Positions 50,849 through 59,623 of a DNA stretch of 64,000 bases are shown piece after piece. Every line of letters begins with the position of its first letter. The first letter of the stretch is position 1. The DNA is taken from NCBI RefSeq assembly GCF_009900715.1, contig NZ_JAAAJC010000001.1, positions 248,001 to 312,000 of the forward strand, in the 5' to 3' direction. The notes under the pieces were generated by a model. It was not told where the DNA came from. It searched no databases and saw only the letters and a program-made list of their open reading frames with translations. This DNA is from Halococcus salsus (GTDB lineage: Archaea > Halobacteriota > Halobacteria > Halobacteriales > Halococcaceae). The position numbers and the translations under genes are program-made.

Positions 50849-52276
50849 TCACGCCAACTGCTCGGCGACGAGCGCGTCGGCGCGCTCGACGAACGCCGCC
50901 TTCGAGTCGGTTGGGATCGTGGCCCCCGCAGCGACGTCGTGGCCACCGCCGTCGCCGTCGAGCGCCCGCGCGGCCTCGCCCACCACCGCCGAGAGGTCGA
51001 GCCCGGACCGGACTAATCTGTGGGTGCCGCGGGCCGAGACCTTCGTTTCGGTCTCGTTCTTCGTCGCGAACGCGATCACGGGTCGATCGCCACGAACCCC
51101 GTCGGTGCCCATCGCCATCCCGGCGACGATGCCGACGATGGTATCTCGAATGGTGTCGCCCGCGTCGAACCACTGGAGGTGGTCGGCCTGGGTCACGCCC
51201 TCGCGTTTCACCCAGTCGATACCGGTCGCGAGGTTCCGGCGGTGGTTCGAGAGCAGCGTCTCGGCCTCCGCCAGCGCCTCGTCGCGGTCGCCACAGCAGA
51301 CCGCGAGACCGACGTCGGCACGCTCGTAGCGCGCGGTGGCGTTGAGGAGGGTCGAGAACTCACTCGCGTCCCGGAGCTGGCTGCCCGCGGGTTCGTCCGT
51401 GAGGAGGTAGGTCGTCCCGACGAGGTCGTCGATCCGGTCGGCGGGCACCCCGCGGGCGACCGCACGCTGGAGCAGTCCGCTCGCCACCCGCTGGCGCTCC
51501 TCACTACTGAGGTCGACCCACCGCCGCCAGCCGTTCTCCCCTTCGAGATCGATCTCGAGCTCCGAGAGGAACGCGGTCGCGCCGCGCTGGCTCCCCGAGA
51601 TCCCCGGGATCCGCACGTCGTTCGCGTATTCGAGGAGTTTCGGGAGCGGACGGGTCTGCTTGCCGTAGAGCGTGAGGTCGGTGGTCTCTTCGAGCACGCC
51701 CGCCGCGACGCCCTCCGCGACGATGCCGCGGTTCGCGCCGACGAGTTCCCCCGTCGAGTTCTGCATGTCGCCGACCGCGCCGACCACGGCGAGGGCCGCG
51801 AGGTCGCGGTTGTCCGCCCCCATCTCGTCACCCTGTGTTTCGCCGAGCGCCCGCGCGAGGACGTAGGTCGTGCCGGCTCCCGAGATCTCGGTGGAGCCGT
51901 CGAGGTCGAACAGCAGCGGGTTCAGGTGAAACTCGGTCTCCGCCTCGGCTGGTCGGTGGTGGTCGGCGACCACGGGCGTGAAATCGCCGTCGGCTTCGTG
52001 TTCCGTGATGACGTCGAGCTGGCCGCTCCCGAAGTCGGTGAACAGGACCGTCTCGAACTCCCGTGCCGCCATCCCCGCTATCGCGTCGGCGTCGAGCTGT
52101 TTCTCGAACACTACCTCGTGGTCGATCCCGGCGCGCGAGAGCGCCGTCGTCGCCACCGCGGCGCTCGTGAGACCGTCGGCGTCGATGTGGGAGGCGAGGA
52201 GGACCGACTCCGCCGTGCGGAGCGCCTCCGCACACGCCGTCGCGCGCGTCGTGAGTTCGGGGACCGGACCAGCCAT
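50849..52276 (-). CDS. DHH family phosphoesterase (RecJ-like)
   Basis: A 475-residue DHH-DHHA1 protein. Motif I HIDADG (30-35), the DHH triad in VADHHR (106-108) and the C-terminal GGGHDVAAGAT motif of DHHA1 are all present, so, unlike the S1/OB protein at 6139, this looks catalytically complete. Archaeal members are 5' or 3' single-strand exonucleases that work with the CMG/GINS replisome or in RNA decay. Cytoplasmic; single-gene unit. Confidence 0.92.
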   Translation of the reverse strand: MAGPVPELTTRATACAEALRTAESVLLASHIDADGLTSAAVATTALSRAGIDHEVVFEKQLDADAIAGMAAREFETVLFTDFGSGQLDVITEHEADGDFTPVVADHHRPAEAETEFHLNPLLFDLDGSTEISGAGTTYVLARALGETQGDEMGADNRDLAALAVVGAVGDMQNSTGELVGANRGIVAEGVAAGVLEETTDLTLYGKQTRPLPKLLEYANDVRIPGISGSQRGATAFLSELEIDLEGENGWRRWVDLSSEERQRVASGLLQRAVARGVPADRIDDLVGTTYLLTDEPAGSQLRDASEFSTLLNATARYERADVGLAVCCGDRDEALAEAETLLSNHRRNLATGIDWVKREGVTQADHLQWFDAGDTIRDTIVGIVAGMAMGTDGVRGDRPVIAFATKNETETKVSARGTHRLVRSGLDLSAVVGEAARALDGDGGGHDVAAGATIPTDSKAAFVERADALVAEQLA

Positions 52277-52378
52277 TCGTCGTCGGGTACGACGGGATCG
52301 GATTTAAGCTTCCGGACGGCGGCCCGACCGCCGACGGACTTCCGCCGTCGCTCGGTCCGAACCGTGATGCCGAAAGCG

Positions 52379-52384
52379 TTTAAG
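52379..52384 (+). promoter_or_regulatory. TATA-like element before MATE transcription unit
   Basis: TTTAAG, placing a start of transcription about 25 bases downstream, just before the palindrome at 52411-52428. Confidence 0.45.
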
Positions 52385-52410
52385 CTACTGGACGGCTACT
52401 CACGCCAACC

Positions 52411-52428
52411 ACTGACTGTACAGTCAGT
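52411..52428. promoter_or_regulatory. Perfect 18-base palindrome, candidate repressor operator
   Basis: ACTGACTGTACAGTCAGT is identical to its reverse complement. It lies about 27-44 bases after a TTTAAG element and in front of a short frame and the MATE gene, the position of a repressor site. TetR-type sites are often of this form. No TetR gene is within the window. Confidence 0.75.
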
Positions 52429-52442
52429 ATCGAACGAACACG

Positions 52443-52592
52443 ATGAATCACGAACTCACCTACACCCAGACATCGCTCGCATCGGTTCCGACGAGGAACG
52501 GCGGGCGGCGGACCGAATCGACCACGAACCACGACCGCCCGTCGGACGATGAGGTCCGGTTACGGTCCCGTCCGGGAGGCTTCGCGGAGTGA
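52443..52592 (+). CDS. Short upstream reading frame overlapping the MATE start
   Basis: A 49-residue frame (MNHELTYTQTSLASV...) that ends TGA at 52590-52592, overlapping the GTG start of the MATE gene by three bases within GTGA. It contains the ribosome binding site of the MATE gene. It is Arg/Thr/Ser-rich and less haloarchaeal in composition than real proteins, so it may be a leader peptide or a chance frame. If translated it would couple translation to the exporter. Confidence 0.4.
   Translation: MNHELTYTQTSLASVPTRNGGRRTESTTNHDRPSDDEVRLRSRPGGFAE
52574..52579 (+). promoter_or_regulatory. Ribosome binding site of MATE gene
   Basis: GGGAGG, nine bases before the GTG at 52589. It supports this start, although no ATG is available. 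Confidence 0.65.
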
Positions 52593-54085
52593 GCCGCAGG
52601 GGCAGCCTGCGGGGACTGTTCAAGACCCGTGACGAGTTCGACCTGACGTCCGGTGGCATCGGCCGACCGCTGTTCTATCTCGCGCTGCCGATCGTCATCA
52701 CCAACCTCTTCCAGACCGCCTACAACCTCGCGGACACCTTCTGGCTCGGCCAGTACAACACGAACGCGCTCGCGGCGATCAGCTTCGCGTTCCCGATGGT
52801 CTTCCTCGTGATCTCGCTCGCGATCGGGCTCTCGGTCGCGGGCAGCGTGCTGGTGGCGCAGTACGTCGGTGCGGGCAAGGAGCGCCGCGCCGAGTACGCC
52901 GCCTCGCAGACGATCGCCTTCTCGATACTCGTCTCGTTGGTCCTCGGTGTAGTCGGCTACTTCTCCGTTGACGTGCTCGTCGACCTCCTGGGCGCGAACG
53001 ACGCGATCGCCCCGCTCGCGGCGGGCTACATGCGGGTGTTCATGGTCGGCCTCGTCTTCGTCTTCGGCTTCGCGATGTTCATCTCGCTGATGCGTGGCTA
53101 CGGCGACACGGTGACGCCGATGGTCGTGATGTTCGTCTCGGTCGTGATCAACATCGTGCTCGACCCGTTCCTGATCTTCGGCTTCGAGTCGAACCCGCTG
53201 TTCGGCTTCTTCGGGCTCGGCGGGCTCGAAGCCAGCCTCTACGCCGCGACCGGCTACGCGGGGAGCGGTATCCAGGGCGCGGCGGTCGCCACGATCGGTT
53301 CGCGCGCCATCGCGTTCGTGATCGGGCTCTGGATCATGTTTCGTGGGGATCAGGGCGTGCGGATCCGGCTCTCCCAGATGGTGCCGGACCTCGACTACGC
53401 CCGGAAGATGCTCGCGCTTGGCGTACCGGCCTCGGTCGAGGGGACCGTTCGGGCGGTCTCGATCAACCTCCTGCTGGTGGTCGTGGCCTCCTTCTCGACC
53501 ACGGTGGTCGCCTCCTACGGGATCGGCACCCGCATCTTCTCGGTCGTGTTCCTCCCGGCGATCGCGCTCTCACAGGGCGTCGAGACCATGACCGGCCAGA
53601 ACATCGGGGCCGGGAAGGCCGACCGCGCGGACCGAACGAACCACGTCGCCGCGGCGGTGCTGTTCGTGATCCTCTCGGCCGTGGGCGTCGTCGCGTGGCT
53701 CTTCGCCCGGCCGATCGCCGCGGTGTTCACGACCGATCCCGCCGTCGTGGCGACCAGCGCGACGTTCATCCGCTACGCCGCGCCGACGTTCGGCTTCATC
53801 GGGATCATGCGGGTCTACACCGGCGGCTTCCGCGGTGCGGGGCTGACGATGGTCGCCGCGGTCATCGCGGTCGGTACCCTCGGACTGATCCGGCTCCCGG
53901 TCGCCTGGTTCGGCGCGGGCCTCCTCGGCGTGAGCGGGCTCTGGCTCTCCTTCCCGGTCTCGAACGTCCTCGGCGCGCTCGCCTCGTACCTCTGGTTCCG
54001 CCGCGGGACGTGGCGCGACCGCAACCTCGCCGCCGACGACCAGGCCCCCCACCAACGCACCACGAGTTCGACGACCGACGACTGA
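52589..54085 (+). CDS. MATE family efflux transporter
   Basis: A 498-residue exporter with 12 predicted helices arranged as two repeated bundles. LPIVITNLFQTAYNLADTFWLGQ (helix 1), AAISFAFPMVFLVISLAIGLSVAGSVLVAQYVGAGK (helix 2-3), and the second-half equivalent SFSTTVVASYGIGTRIFSVVFLPAIALSQGVETMTGQNIGAGK are MATE hallmarks. It exchanges Na+ or H+ for cationic drugs or metabolites. A GTG start with GGGAGG upstream is used; the acidic C-terminal tail is short. Regulation by the upstream palindrome is likely. Confidence 0.94.
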   Translation: MSRRGSLRGLFKTRDEFDLTSGGIGRPLFYLALPIVITNLFQTAYNLADTFWLGQYNTNALAAISFAFPMVFLVISLAIGLSVAGSVLVAQYVGAGKERRAEYAASQTIAFSILVSLVLGVVGYFSVDVLVDLLGANDAIAPLAAGYMRVFMVGLVFVFGFAMFISLMRGYGDTVTPMVVMFVSVVINIVLDPFLIFGFESNPLFGFFGLGGLEASLYAATGYAGSGIQGAAVATIGSRAIAFVIGLWIMFRGDQGVRIRLSQMVPDLDYARKMLALGVPASVEGTVRAVSINLLLVVVASFSTTVVASYGIGTRIFSVVFLPAIALSQGVETMTGQNIGAGKADRADRTNHVAAAVLFVILSAVGVVAWLFARPIAAVFTTDPAVVATSATFIRYAAPTFGFIGIMRVYTGGFRGAGLTMVAAVIAVGTLGLIRLPVAWFGAGLLGVSGLWLSFPVSNVLGALASYLWFRRGTWRDRNLAADDQAPHQRTTSSTTDD

Positions 54086-54139
54086 GGGCCGAACCGAACC
54101 CGACGGAACGTTCAAACCGATTCGCGGCCGCCGTTCGCT

Positions 54140-54682
54140 ATGGAGAAGACGCCCGCCGGCACGTCGGTCGGCGTCGCCGACCCGTACGCGTTCGTCGAGC
54201 GGTGTGACCACCTGACCGACGACGGCCGGTGTCGATACGCGCTCGAACACGGCTCCCACGACCCCGGGTTCGCCCGCGAGCGCGAGGCCGACGACTTCGC
54301 CTGTCCGGTCGTGACGGAGGCGGGCCCCGACTGGGATTGGCGGGACTGCCTGCAGTTCCGCGCCCGAAACCGCTCGCGCGAGTGTGTCCGGTGTGGCCTC
54401 GACGAGCGCCGGATGGCACATAGTACGGATCGCCCGCTGCTCGAAGAACACCACCTCTCCTACGCCGACGACGACTCGCGCGAGGTGAGCCACGAGATCA
54501 CGGTCTATCTCTGCCGGTGGTGTCACGCCAAGATCCACTCGTCGTGGGCGCGGATCGACGACGACGCCACTCCCGATCCCGAGGCGCTCGCCGCCCGCGA
54601 GGGCCGCCGAAGCCAGGAACAGGCGGAGTTCGGGTTCGCCTCGGCCGCCGAGCGCCGCGAGTCCTCGGGTGACGAGACGTGA
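54140..54682 (+). CDS. HNH-type zinc protein
   Basis: A 180-residue protein. The C-terminal part carries an HNH-endonuclease-like site: C82 and C85 (ECVRCG), H104-H105 (LEEHHLSY), C125 and C128 with H129 and H133 (LCRWCHAKIH). The N-terminal part has another Cys set (C22, C31, C55). HNH proteins cut DNA, but many haloarchaeal ones of this length are uncharacterised. The frame is strongly acidic. Confidence 0.82.
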   Translation: MEKTPAGTSVGVADPYAFVERCDHLTDDGRCRYALEHGSHDPGFAREREADDFACPVVTEAGPDWDWRDCLQFRARNRSRECVRCGLDERRMAHSTDRPLLEEHHLSYADDDSREVSHEITVYLCRWCHAKIHSSWARIDDDATPDPEALAAREGRRSQEQAEFGFASAAERRESSGDET

Positions 54683-54736
54683 CGGAGCCGCACACGTTTC
54701 GGGGGATTTTAGCCGGCGCGTCGCCAGCCTCAAGGC

Positions 54737-55315
54737 ATGACCCGGATCGTCGTCGTCGACAACCACGGCCAGTTCACCCACCTCGAAGGCCGGGCGCTCC
54801 GCGACATCGGCGTCGAGACCGAGATCGTCGACAACACAACGCCCCCCGAGGAGATCGAGGCCGACGGGATCGTGCTCTCCGGCGGTCCCGACTCGGCCGA
54901 CGACCCCGACGCGGGCGGGCGGTGTGACGAGTACCTCGACATGGGGATCCCAGTGTTGGGGATCTGTCTCGGGATGCAGATGATGGCGGTCGAGCGCGGC
55001 GGTCGCGTCGAACCCGGCGAATATGGGGGGTACGCCGACGTCACCGTCGAGATCGACAGTCCGGAGGACCCGCTGGTCGGTTCGCTCGCGCCCGAGACAC
55101 GGGTGTGGGCGAGCCACGCCGACCAGGTGGTCGAACTCCCGCCGGGCTTCGAACGAACGGGGAAGAGCGACATCTGCGGGATCGAGTCGATGAGCGACAC
55201 CAGCGAGGACCTCTTCGGCGTCCAGTGGCACCCCGAGGTGGCCCACACCGAGGAGGGTGAGGCGGTGTTCGAGAACTTTCGGGCGGTCTGTGACGCCACC
55301 GAAAGAGGGATTTAG
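54737..55315 (+). CDS. guaA: GMP synthase subunit A (glutamine amidotransferase)
   Basis: A 192-residue class I amidotransferase. Cys nucleophile C77 (GICLGMQ), H165 and E167 (QWHPEV) form the triad. It supplies ammonia to the separate ATP-pyrophosphatase subunit (GuaAb, encoded elsewhere) to convert XMP to GMP; such a split enzyme is characteristic of archaea. Immediately followed by the DUF2070 gene. Confidence 0.94.
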   Translation: MTRIVVVDNHGQFTHLEGRALRDIGVETEIVDNTTPPEEIEADGIVLSGGPDSADDPDAGGRCDEYLDMGIPVLGICLGMQMMAVERGGRVEPGEYGGYADVTVEIDSPEDPLVGSLAPETRVWASHADQVVELPPGFERTGKSDICGIESMSDTSEDLFGVQWHPEVAHTEEGEAVFENFRAVCDATERGI

Positions 55316-55338
55316 CCGCCACTGGGTGGTTCTCCCGA

Positions 55339-57189
55339 ATGACCGAGACCCAGGGCGACCTCGCGGCGCTCTCGCGGTTCATCTTTCGCGCCCCGAAGTG
55401 GTACGCGAGCCTCGGCTTCGCCCTCGTGGTCGCGGCGCTCGCGGGTGCGGCGGCGTTCGACTCGCAGTTCGTTCTCGAGGACGCCTGGCAGGGTGTCTTC
55501 TTCATCGGCGTGCCGACGGTCGTCGCGGCGGTCGCCACCCCCCCGATAGACCGACGGCTCGGCGGCCAGCTCACGCCGAACCGCGCCTCCCTGCTCGCGC
55601 TGGTCTGTGAGGTCTTCCTGGTCGCGGTCCTCGTGGTCGCGGGGACGATCGCCGTCCTCACGCCGCTCGGCCAGCGGTTCGTCTTCGACGCGCTCACCGT
55701 CGGGCTGGCTGCGGTCGGCGGCATTCGATTGGCGGTCCTGCTCGCGGTCTCGCGGAAGTCGCTCGTCGTCACGGCGATCCCGGCGGGGATCCAGACCGCG
55801 ACGGCGGCGTTCCTCGTCTTCGTCTACAGCGGCACCGCGCGCTACGTCGAGGTCGGTGGCCCGCTCGTTCAGTCCTTCCTCTCGCGGCCGAGCCGCGGCC
55901 CCGCCGAACTCGGGGCGGTCAAACCGCTCGACTTCGCCGTGCTCGCGCTGCTCTGTGCGCTCTACGCACTCGCCGTCGTGGTGTTCGTCCGCGTCATCGA
56001 CCGGCCGTGGCGACGGAGCCTCGGCGTGAGCGTCCTCGACTTCGGTCGGGGGTTCGTCGGCCACATCGCGGAGGGCTCCGACGAACTCGAGGAGTTCTTC
56101 GCGGCGCTCGGCGAGGAGGCGGTGGTGCCGGTGAGTGTGCTCTCGGCCCGCCGTCCCGACGGCTCCGAGAAGGCGCGGTTCGTACTTCCCATGATCCACC
56201 CGGGCCCGATGGGCGAGATCGGCGGCGGCAACCTCCCGAAGCGCGTCGCCAGGAGCGCCGACGGGCTCGGCTTCCCGCCCCACGCGACCGCGGGTCACGA
56301 CTTCAACCTCGTCTCCGAGCGCGAGGTCGACACCCTCCTCGACGCGGTCTCGCGTGCCCACGACCGGATCGAGTACTCGAAAACGGGGACACCGCCGGTC
56401 CGACGCCGCGTCGGCGAGGCTACCGTCACGGGGCAGGCGATGGGCGACGGTGCGATGGTGGTCGCGACCTACGCGCCGGGGCTCGCCGACGACATCGACT
56501 ACTCGGTGGGGCTGTCGGCGGTCGCCGAGGCGCGGTCCCACGGCGTCGACGCGATGGTGGTCGACGCCCACAACGCGAACGACGGGCTCGCGGGCGACGA
56601 CCTCGGCCACGTGGTCCCCGGCAGCCAGCGTTCGTTCGACCTCATCGAGGGCGTCGGCGAGGTCTCGGCGGCGCTCGCGAACGCGCCGCACGGTCGGCTC
56701 GAACTCGGGGTGGCGTGGGACGAGACGCCGTGGACGGCGAGCGAGGGTATCGGCCCGCTCGGGGTCCGGGTCGCGGCGTTCACGGTCGCGGGCGAGACCG
56801 GGGTCTCCGTACTGATCGACGGCAACAACATGGAACCGGGGCTCCGGGAGGCGATCCTCGACCACATCGACGCGGACCCGGCGGAGGTGATGACGACCGA
56901 CACCCACGTCGTCAACACCGTCGAGTCGGCGAATCAGGTCGGCGGGGCCATCCCACACGATGAGCTCATCGCGCTCGTCGCGTCGCTCGTCGAGGAGGCC
57001 CTCGCCGACCGCGAGCCGGTCGAGGCGGGGATGGCGACCGAACGCGCCCGCGTCACCGTGTTCGGCAACGACAGAACCGAGACCCTCGCGAGCCACGCCA
57101 ACGCGATGCTCGGGATGGGGAGCGCGCTCGCGGGTGCGTTCGCCGTCGCGCTGCTCGCGGTGAGTATCGTTGTCTTCCTGTTCACCTAG
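55339..57189 (+). CDS. DUF2070 family membrane protein
   Basis: A 616-residue archaeal DUF2070 protein. About six helices fill residues 28-225, a large extramembrane domain follows (about 226-590; MIHPGPMGEIGGGNLPKRV and MVVDAHNANDG are hallmark stretches), and the last helix is LAGAFAVALLAVSIVVFLF. The MVVDAHN motif suggests metal-dependent chemistry. Function unknown. It starts 23 bases after the guaA stop, on the same strand. Confidence 0.9.
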   Translation: MTETQGDLAALSRFIFRAPKWYASLGFALVVAALAGAAAFDSQFVLEDAWQGVFFIGVPTVVAAVATPPIDRRLGGQLTPNRASLLALVCEVFLVAVLVVAGTIAVLTPLGQRFVFDALTVGLAAVGGIRLAVLLAVSRKSLVVTAIPAGIQTATAAFLVFVYSGTARYVEVGGPLVQSFLSRPSRGPAELGAVKPLDFAVLALLCALYALAVVVFVRVIDRPWRRSLGVSVLDFGRGFVGHIAEGSDELEEFFAALGEEAVVPVSVLSARRPDGSEKARFVLPMIHPGPMGEIGGGNLPKRVARSADGLGFPPHATAGHDFNLVSEREVDTLLDAVSRAHDRIEYSKTGTPPVRRRVGEATVTGQAMGDGAMVVATYAPGLADDIDYSVGLSAVAEARSHGVDAMVVDAHNANDGLAGDDLGHVVPGSQRSFDLIEGVGEVSAALANAPHGRLELGVAWDETPWTASEGIGPLGVRVAAFTVAGETGVSVLIDGNNMEPGLREAILDHIDADPAEVMTTDTHVVNTVESANQVGGAIPHDELIALVASLVEEALADREPVEAGMATERARVTVFGNDRTETLASHANAMLGMGSALAGAFAVALLAVSIVVFLFT

Positions 57190-57554
57190 CTCGCGGCCTG
57201 CTCCTCGTCCCCATCGAGTTCGACGGTCTCGACCACCGAGAGCGGGACGTCCCGGAGCGCGCCGCCGACCTCGCTCTTGGCGATCCGCTCGGCGTGCTGT
57301 TGGCCGTCGGCGTTGAACACGTCGATCTCGAGGACCAGTCCCACGAGTGCCGTGCCGGCGGCGACGTAGGCCGAGTCGAACGGCTCGCCACAGGCCGGAC
57401 AGCCCGTCGCGCCGACGTTGACCTCGACGTAGGACTTGTCCTGGTCGTTGAGTCGTTTGCCCGCTTCGCTCACCGCGACGCCGATCGCGTCGTCGATGTT
57501 GTCGACGTCGCGAACCAGCCACGCGGCCTCCATCGCAACGAGGTAGTCAGTCAT
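57186..57554 (-). CDS. DUF555 domain-containing protein
   Basis: A 122-residue archaeal protein of the DUF555 family: MTDYLVAMEAAWLVRDVDNIDDAIGVAVSEAGKRLN, then a CxxC pair (CPACGEPF) and VGLVLEIDVFNAD. It is conserved in archaea but its role is unknown. The start MTDYLVAM was chosen because the in-frame upstream DNA is promoter region shared with psmB. Confidence 0.92.
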   Translation of the reverse strand: MTDYLVAMEAAWLVRDVDNIDDAIGVAVSEAGKRLNDQDKSYVEVNVGATGCPACGEPFDSAYVAAGTALVGLVLEIDVFNADGQQHAERIAKSEVGGALRDVPLSVVETVELDGDEEQAAS

Positions 57555-57619
57555 AGCTGGTCGTCGTTGTGTAGAGGGTCGAACCTTGTGGTTTCGAGTG
57601 ACGCACGGAAGGACTGGTC

Positions 57620-57626
57620 TTTTAAG
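57620..57626 (+). promoter_or_regulatory. TATA box of psmB
   Basis: TTTTAAG, centred 25 bases before the psmB ATG, typical of a leaderless archaeal transcript. Confidence 0.6.
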
Positions 57627-57647
57627 CGTCGGGCCGGTAACGGTGGT

Positions 57648-58361
57648 ATGCAAGACTTCCCGAACAGCCCGGATCTCGGCCGGCCGGGACAGGCGGAGAC
57701 GGAGGGTCTCTACGGTCCGGAACTCGGCGACCTGCCGACGCACGACATGTCGGACGAGCAGATCACCAAGACCGGTACCACGACCGTGGGCCTCACCACG
57801 ACCGACGGCGTCGTGCTCGCCACCGACCGCCGCGCGAGCGCGGGCAACCTCGTCGCGAGCAAGCGCGCCGAGAAGATCGCGGAGATCCACCCCCGCGGCG
57901 CGCTCACCATCTCCGGGGCCGTGAGCGCGGCCCAGGCGCTGATCAACAACCTCCAGGCCGAGGTCCGCCTCTACGAGGCCCGCCGCGGCGAGGAGATGTC
58001 GATCAAGGCGCTCGCCACGCTGACCTCCAACTTCCTCCGGAGCGGCGCGTTCTACATCGTCCACCCCATCCTCGGTGGCGTCGACGACGAGGGCAGCCAC
58101 ATCTACAGCATCGACCCCGCGGGCAGTATCATGGAAGAGCCCTACAACGCGACCGGCTCGGGCTCCCCGTTCGCCTACGGTGTGCTCGAACAGCGCTTCG
58201 AGGAGGGCCTCTCGAACGAGGAGGCCAAGACCGTCGCCACCGACGCCGTCAAGAGCGCCGTCGAGCGCGACACCGCGAGCGGTAACGGCATCATCATCTC
58301 CGAGATCACCGACGCGGGGGTCGACATCGACGTCCACGACGATTTCGACGACCTGCTCTGA
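57648..58361 (+). CDS. psmB: Proteasome beta subunit
   Basis: A 237-residue 20S proteasome catalytic subunit. A 43-residue acidic propeptide ends at ITKTG; self-cleavage gives a mature protein starting T44 (TTTVGL), the N-terminal nucleophile. DRRASAGN, RAEKIAEIHPRGALTISGAVSAAQ and GGVDDEGSHIYSIDPAG follow the usual order. It assembles with alpha subunits and is fed by PAN ATPases. Confidence 0.97.
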   Translation: MQDFPNSPDLGRPGQAETEGLYGPELGDLPTHDMSDEQITKTGTTTVGLTTTDGVVLATDRRASAGNLVASKRAEKIAEIHPRGALTISGAVSAAQALINNLQAEVRLYEARRGEEMSIKALATLTSNFLRSGAFYIVHPILGGVDDEGSHIYSIDPAGSIMEEPYNATGSGSPFAYGVLEQRFEEGLSNEEAKTVATDAVKSAVERDTASGNGIIISEITDAGVDIDVHDDFDDLL

Positions 58362-58428
58362 GTCAGGCCGACCACTATCTCTTCCTCGCCACACCCCGTA
58401 GCCGCACGGCCGTCGTCCGGCGACCCCG

Positions 58429-59568
58429 TCACTCGGGCTGTTCGCTCGGCTCGTCGGCGATCCCGGTGCCGATGCGGGCGGCGACGCCGACGCCGACGAA
58501 CGTGACCAGCACCCCGGCGAGCACGAACCCGAGGAGTCGGGTGTCGGCGGTGACCGCGAAGCCCCGAACCGAGATCACCCCGAGCGAGAGCGCCGGCACC
58601 TGGAGCGGGGCGGTCACGCCGGCGCGTTCGAGGAAGTAGGCCGCGAAGCCACGGACGACGAGTGCGACGGCGACCGCGACGAACGGCAGGTTAAGCGCCG
58701 AGGTCCGAACGCGGTCGTTGGCGAGCCACTCGTCGGCGGCGAGGCCGATGCTCGCGGTCAGCGCCGCGGTCGCGAGCCACGGCACGCTCGCGAACAGGAA
58801 GGCCATGACCGTGACGAGCGGGCTGGCGGTTCGCGCGAGCGGCGAGGCGTTGATCCCGCCCGCGACGACCCCGACGAGCGCGAGCCCCACGGCGATGACA
58901 CCCGTCACCACCGACACCCGACCGGTGTAGAACCCGCCGCGGAGCCCGCGGGCGATCGCGCCGAACGCGTCGTCGACCCCGAAGCCCTTATAGAGCAAGA
59001 ACAGCCCGGTGACGGCGGCGACGACCGCGACCGCGACCGCCGCGCTCCGGGCGAGCACCACCAGCACCGGGGCCACGAGCAACGCGATCCCGATCGGCAC
59101 GAGCACCGTCTGCCGGAGCTCCTCGTCGTCGAGGAACTGCTTGAGGTAGTGGTAGGTGGATTCGAGGTCGCGCGACTGGCGGACGACGACCCGCGAGACG
59201 CCGTCGACGCGAACCCGGCTCTCGACGACGTGGACCAGGCCCTCGTCGGCGCTGTCGGTCACCACGACCGACGAGTCGATGTCGTGGGCCGCGAGGAGTT
59301 CGTCGACCTGGCGGGCGACCGCCCGGTCGGCGTCGACCGAGTCGTCGGCCCCCGAGACCACCGCGACCACCGGGTCCTCGCCCGTCTCCCGGAGGTCGCG
59401 CGCCACCCGCAACCCTTCGAGGAAACAGTTGGTCCGGCTGCTCTCCGGATCGTGTAGGCCGGCCTCGGTCACGAGCGACCGGACCGCGCGCTCGCCGACC
59501 ACCGGCACCTCGTCGGCGACCGCCGCGACGGTCTCGCCGCGGTCGAGACAGACCACGAGCGTACTCAC
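58429..59568 (-). CDS. DUF373 family membrane protein
   Basis: A 379-residue DUF373 protein. The first 150 residues form a soluble Rossmann-like domain (STLVVCLDRGETV, DPVVAVVSGADDSVDADRA), followed by about seven membrane helices. The GTG start VSTLVVCLDRG is preferred over the ATG four codons upstream because other members begin so. Conserved across archaea, function unknown. Confidence 0.88.
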   Translation of the reverse strand: MSTLVVCLDRGETVAAVADEVPVVGERAVRSLVTEAGLHDPESSRTNCFLEGLRVARDLRETGEDPVVAVVSGADDSVDADRAVARQVDELLAAHDIDSSVVVTDSADEGLVHVVESRVRVDGVSRVVVRQSRDLESTYHYLKQFLDDEELRQTVLVPIGIALLVAPVLVVLARSAAVAVAVVAAVTGLFLLYKGFGVDDAFGAIARGLRGGFYTGRVSVVTGVIAVGLALVGVVAGGINASPLARTASPLVTVMAFLFASVPWLATAALTASIGLAADEWLANDRVRTSALNLPFVAVAVALVVRGFAAYFLERAGVTAPLQVPALSLGVISVRGFAVTADTRLLGFVLAGVLVTFVGVGVAARIGTGIADEPSEQPE

Positions 59569-59623
59569 GTCCCGATGCACGCCACGATGGAATAAAAACG
59601 CTCGTCATGGCCGCCGTTCGGTC

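Noticed and set aside
52277-52588. TetR regulator gene next to the palindrome
   Set aside because: None of the frames in the gap encodes a helix-turn-helix; only a short 49-residue frame is present.
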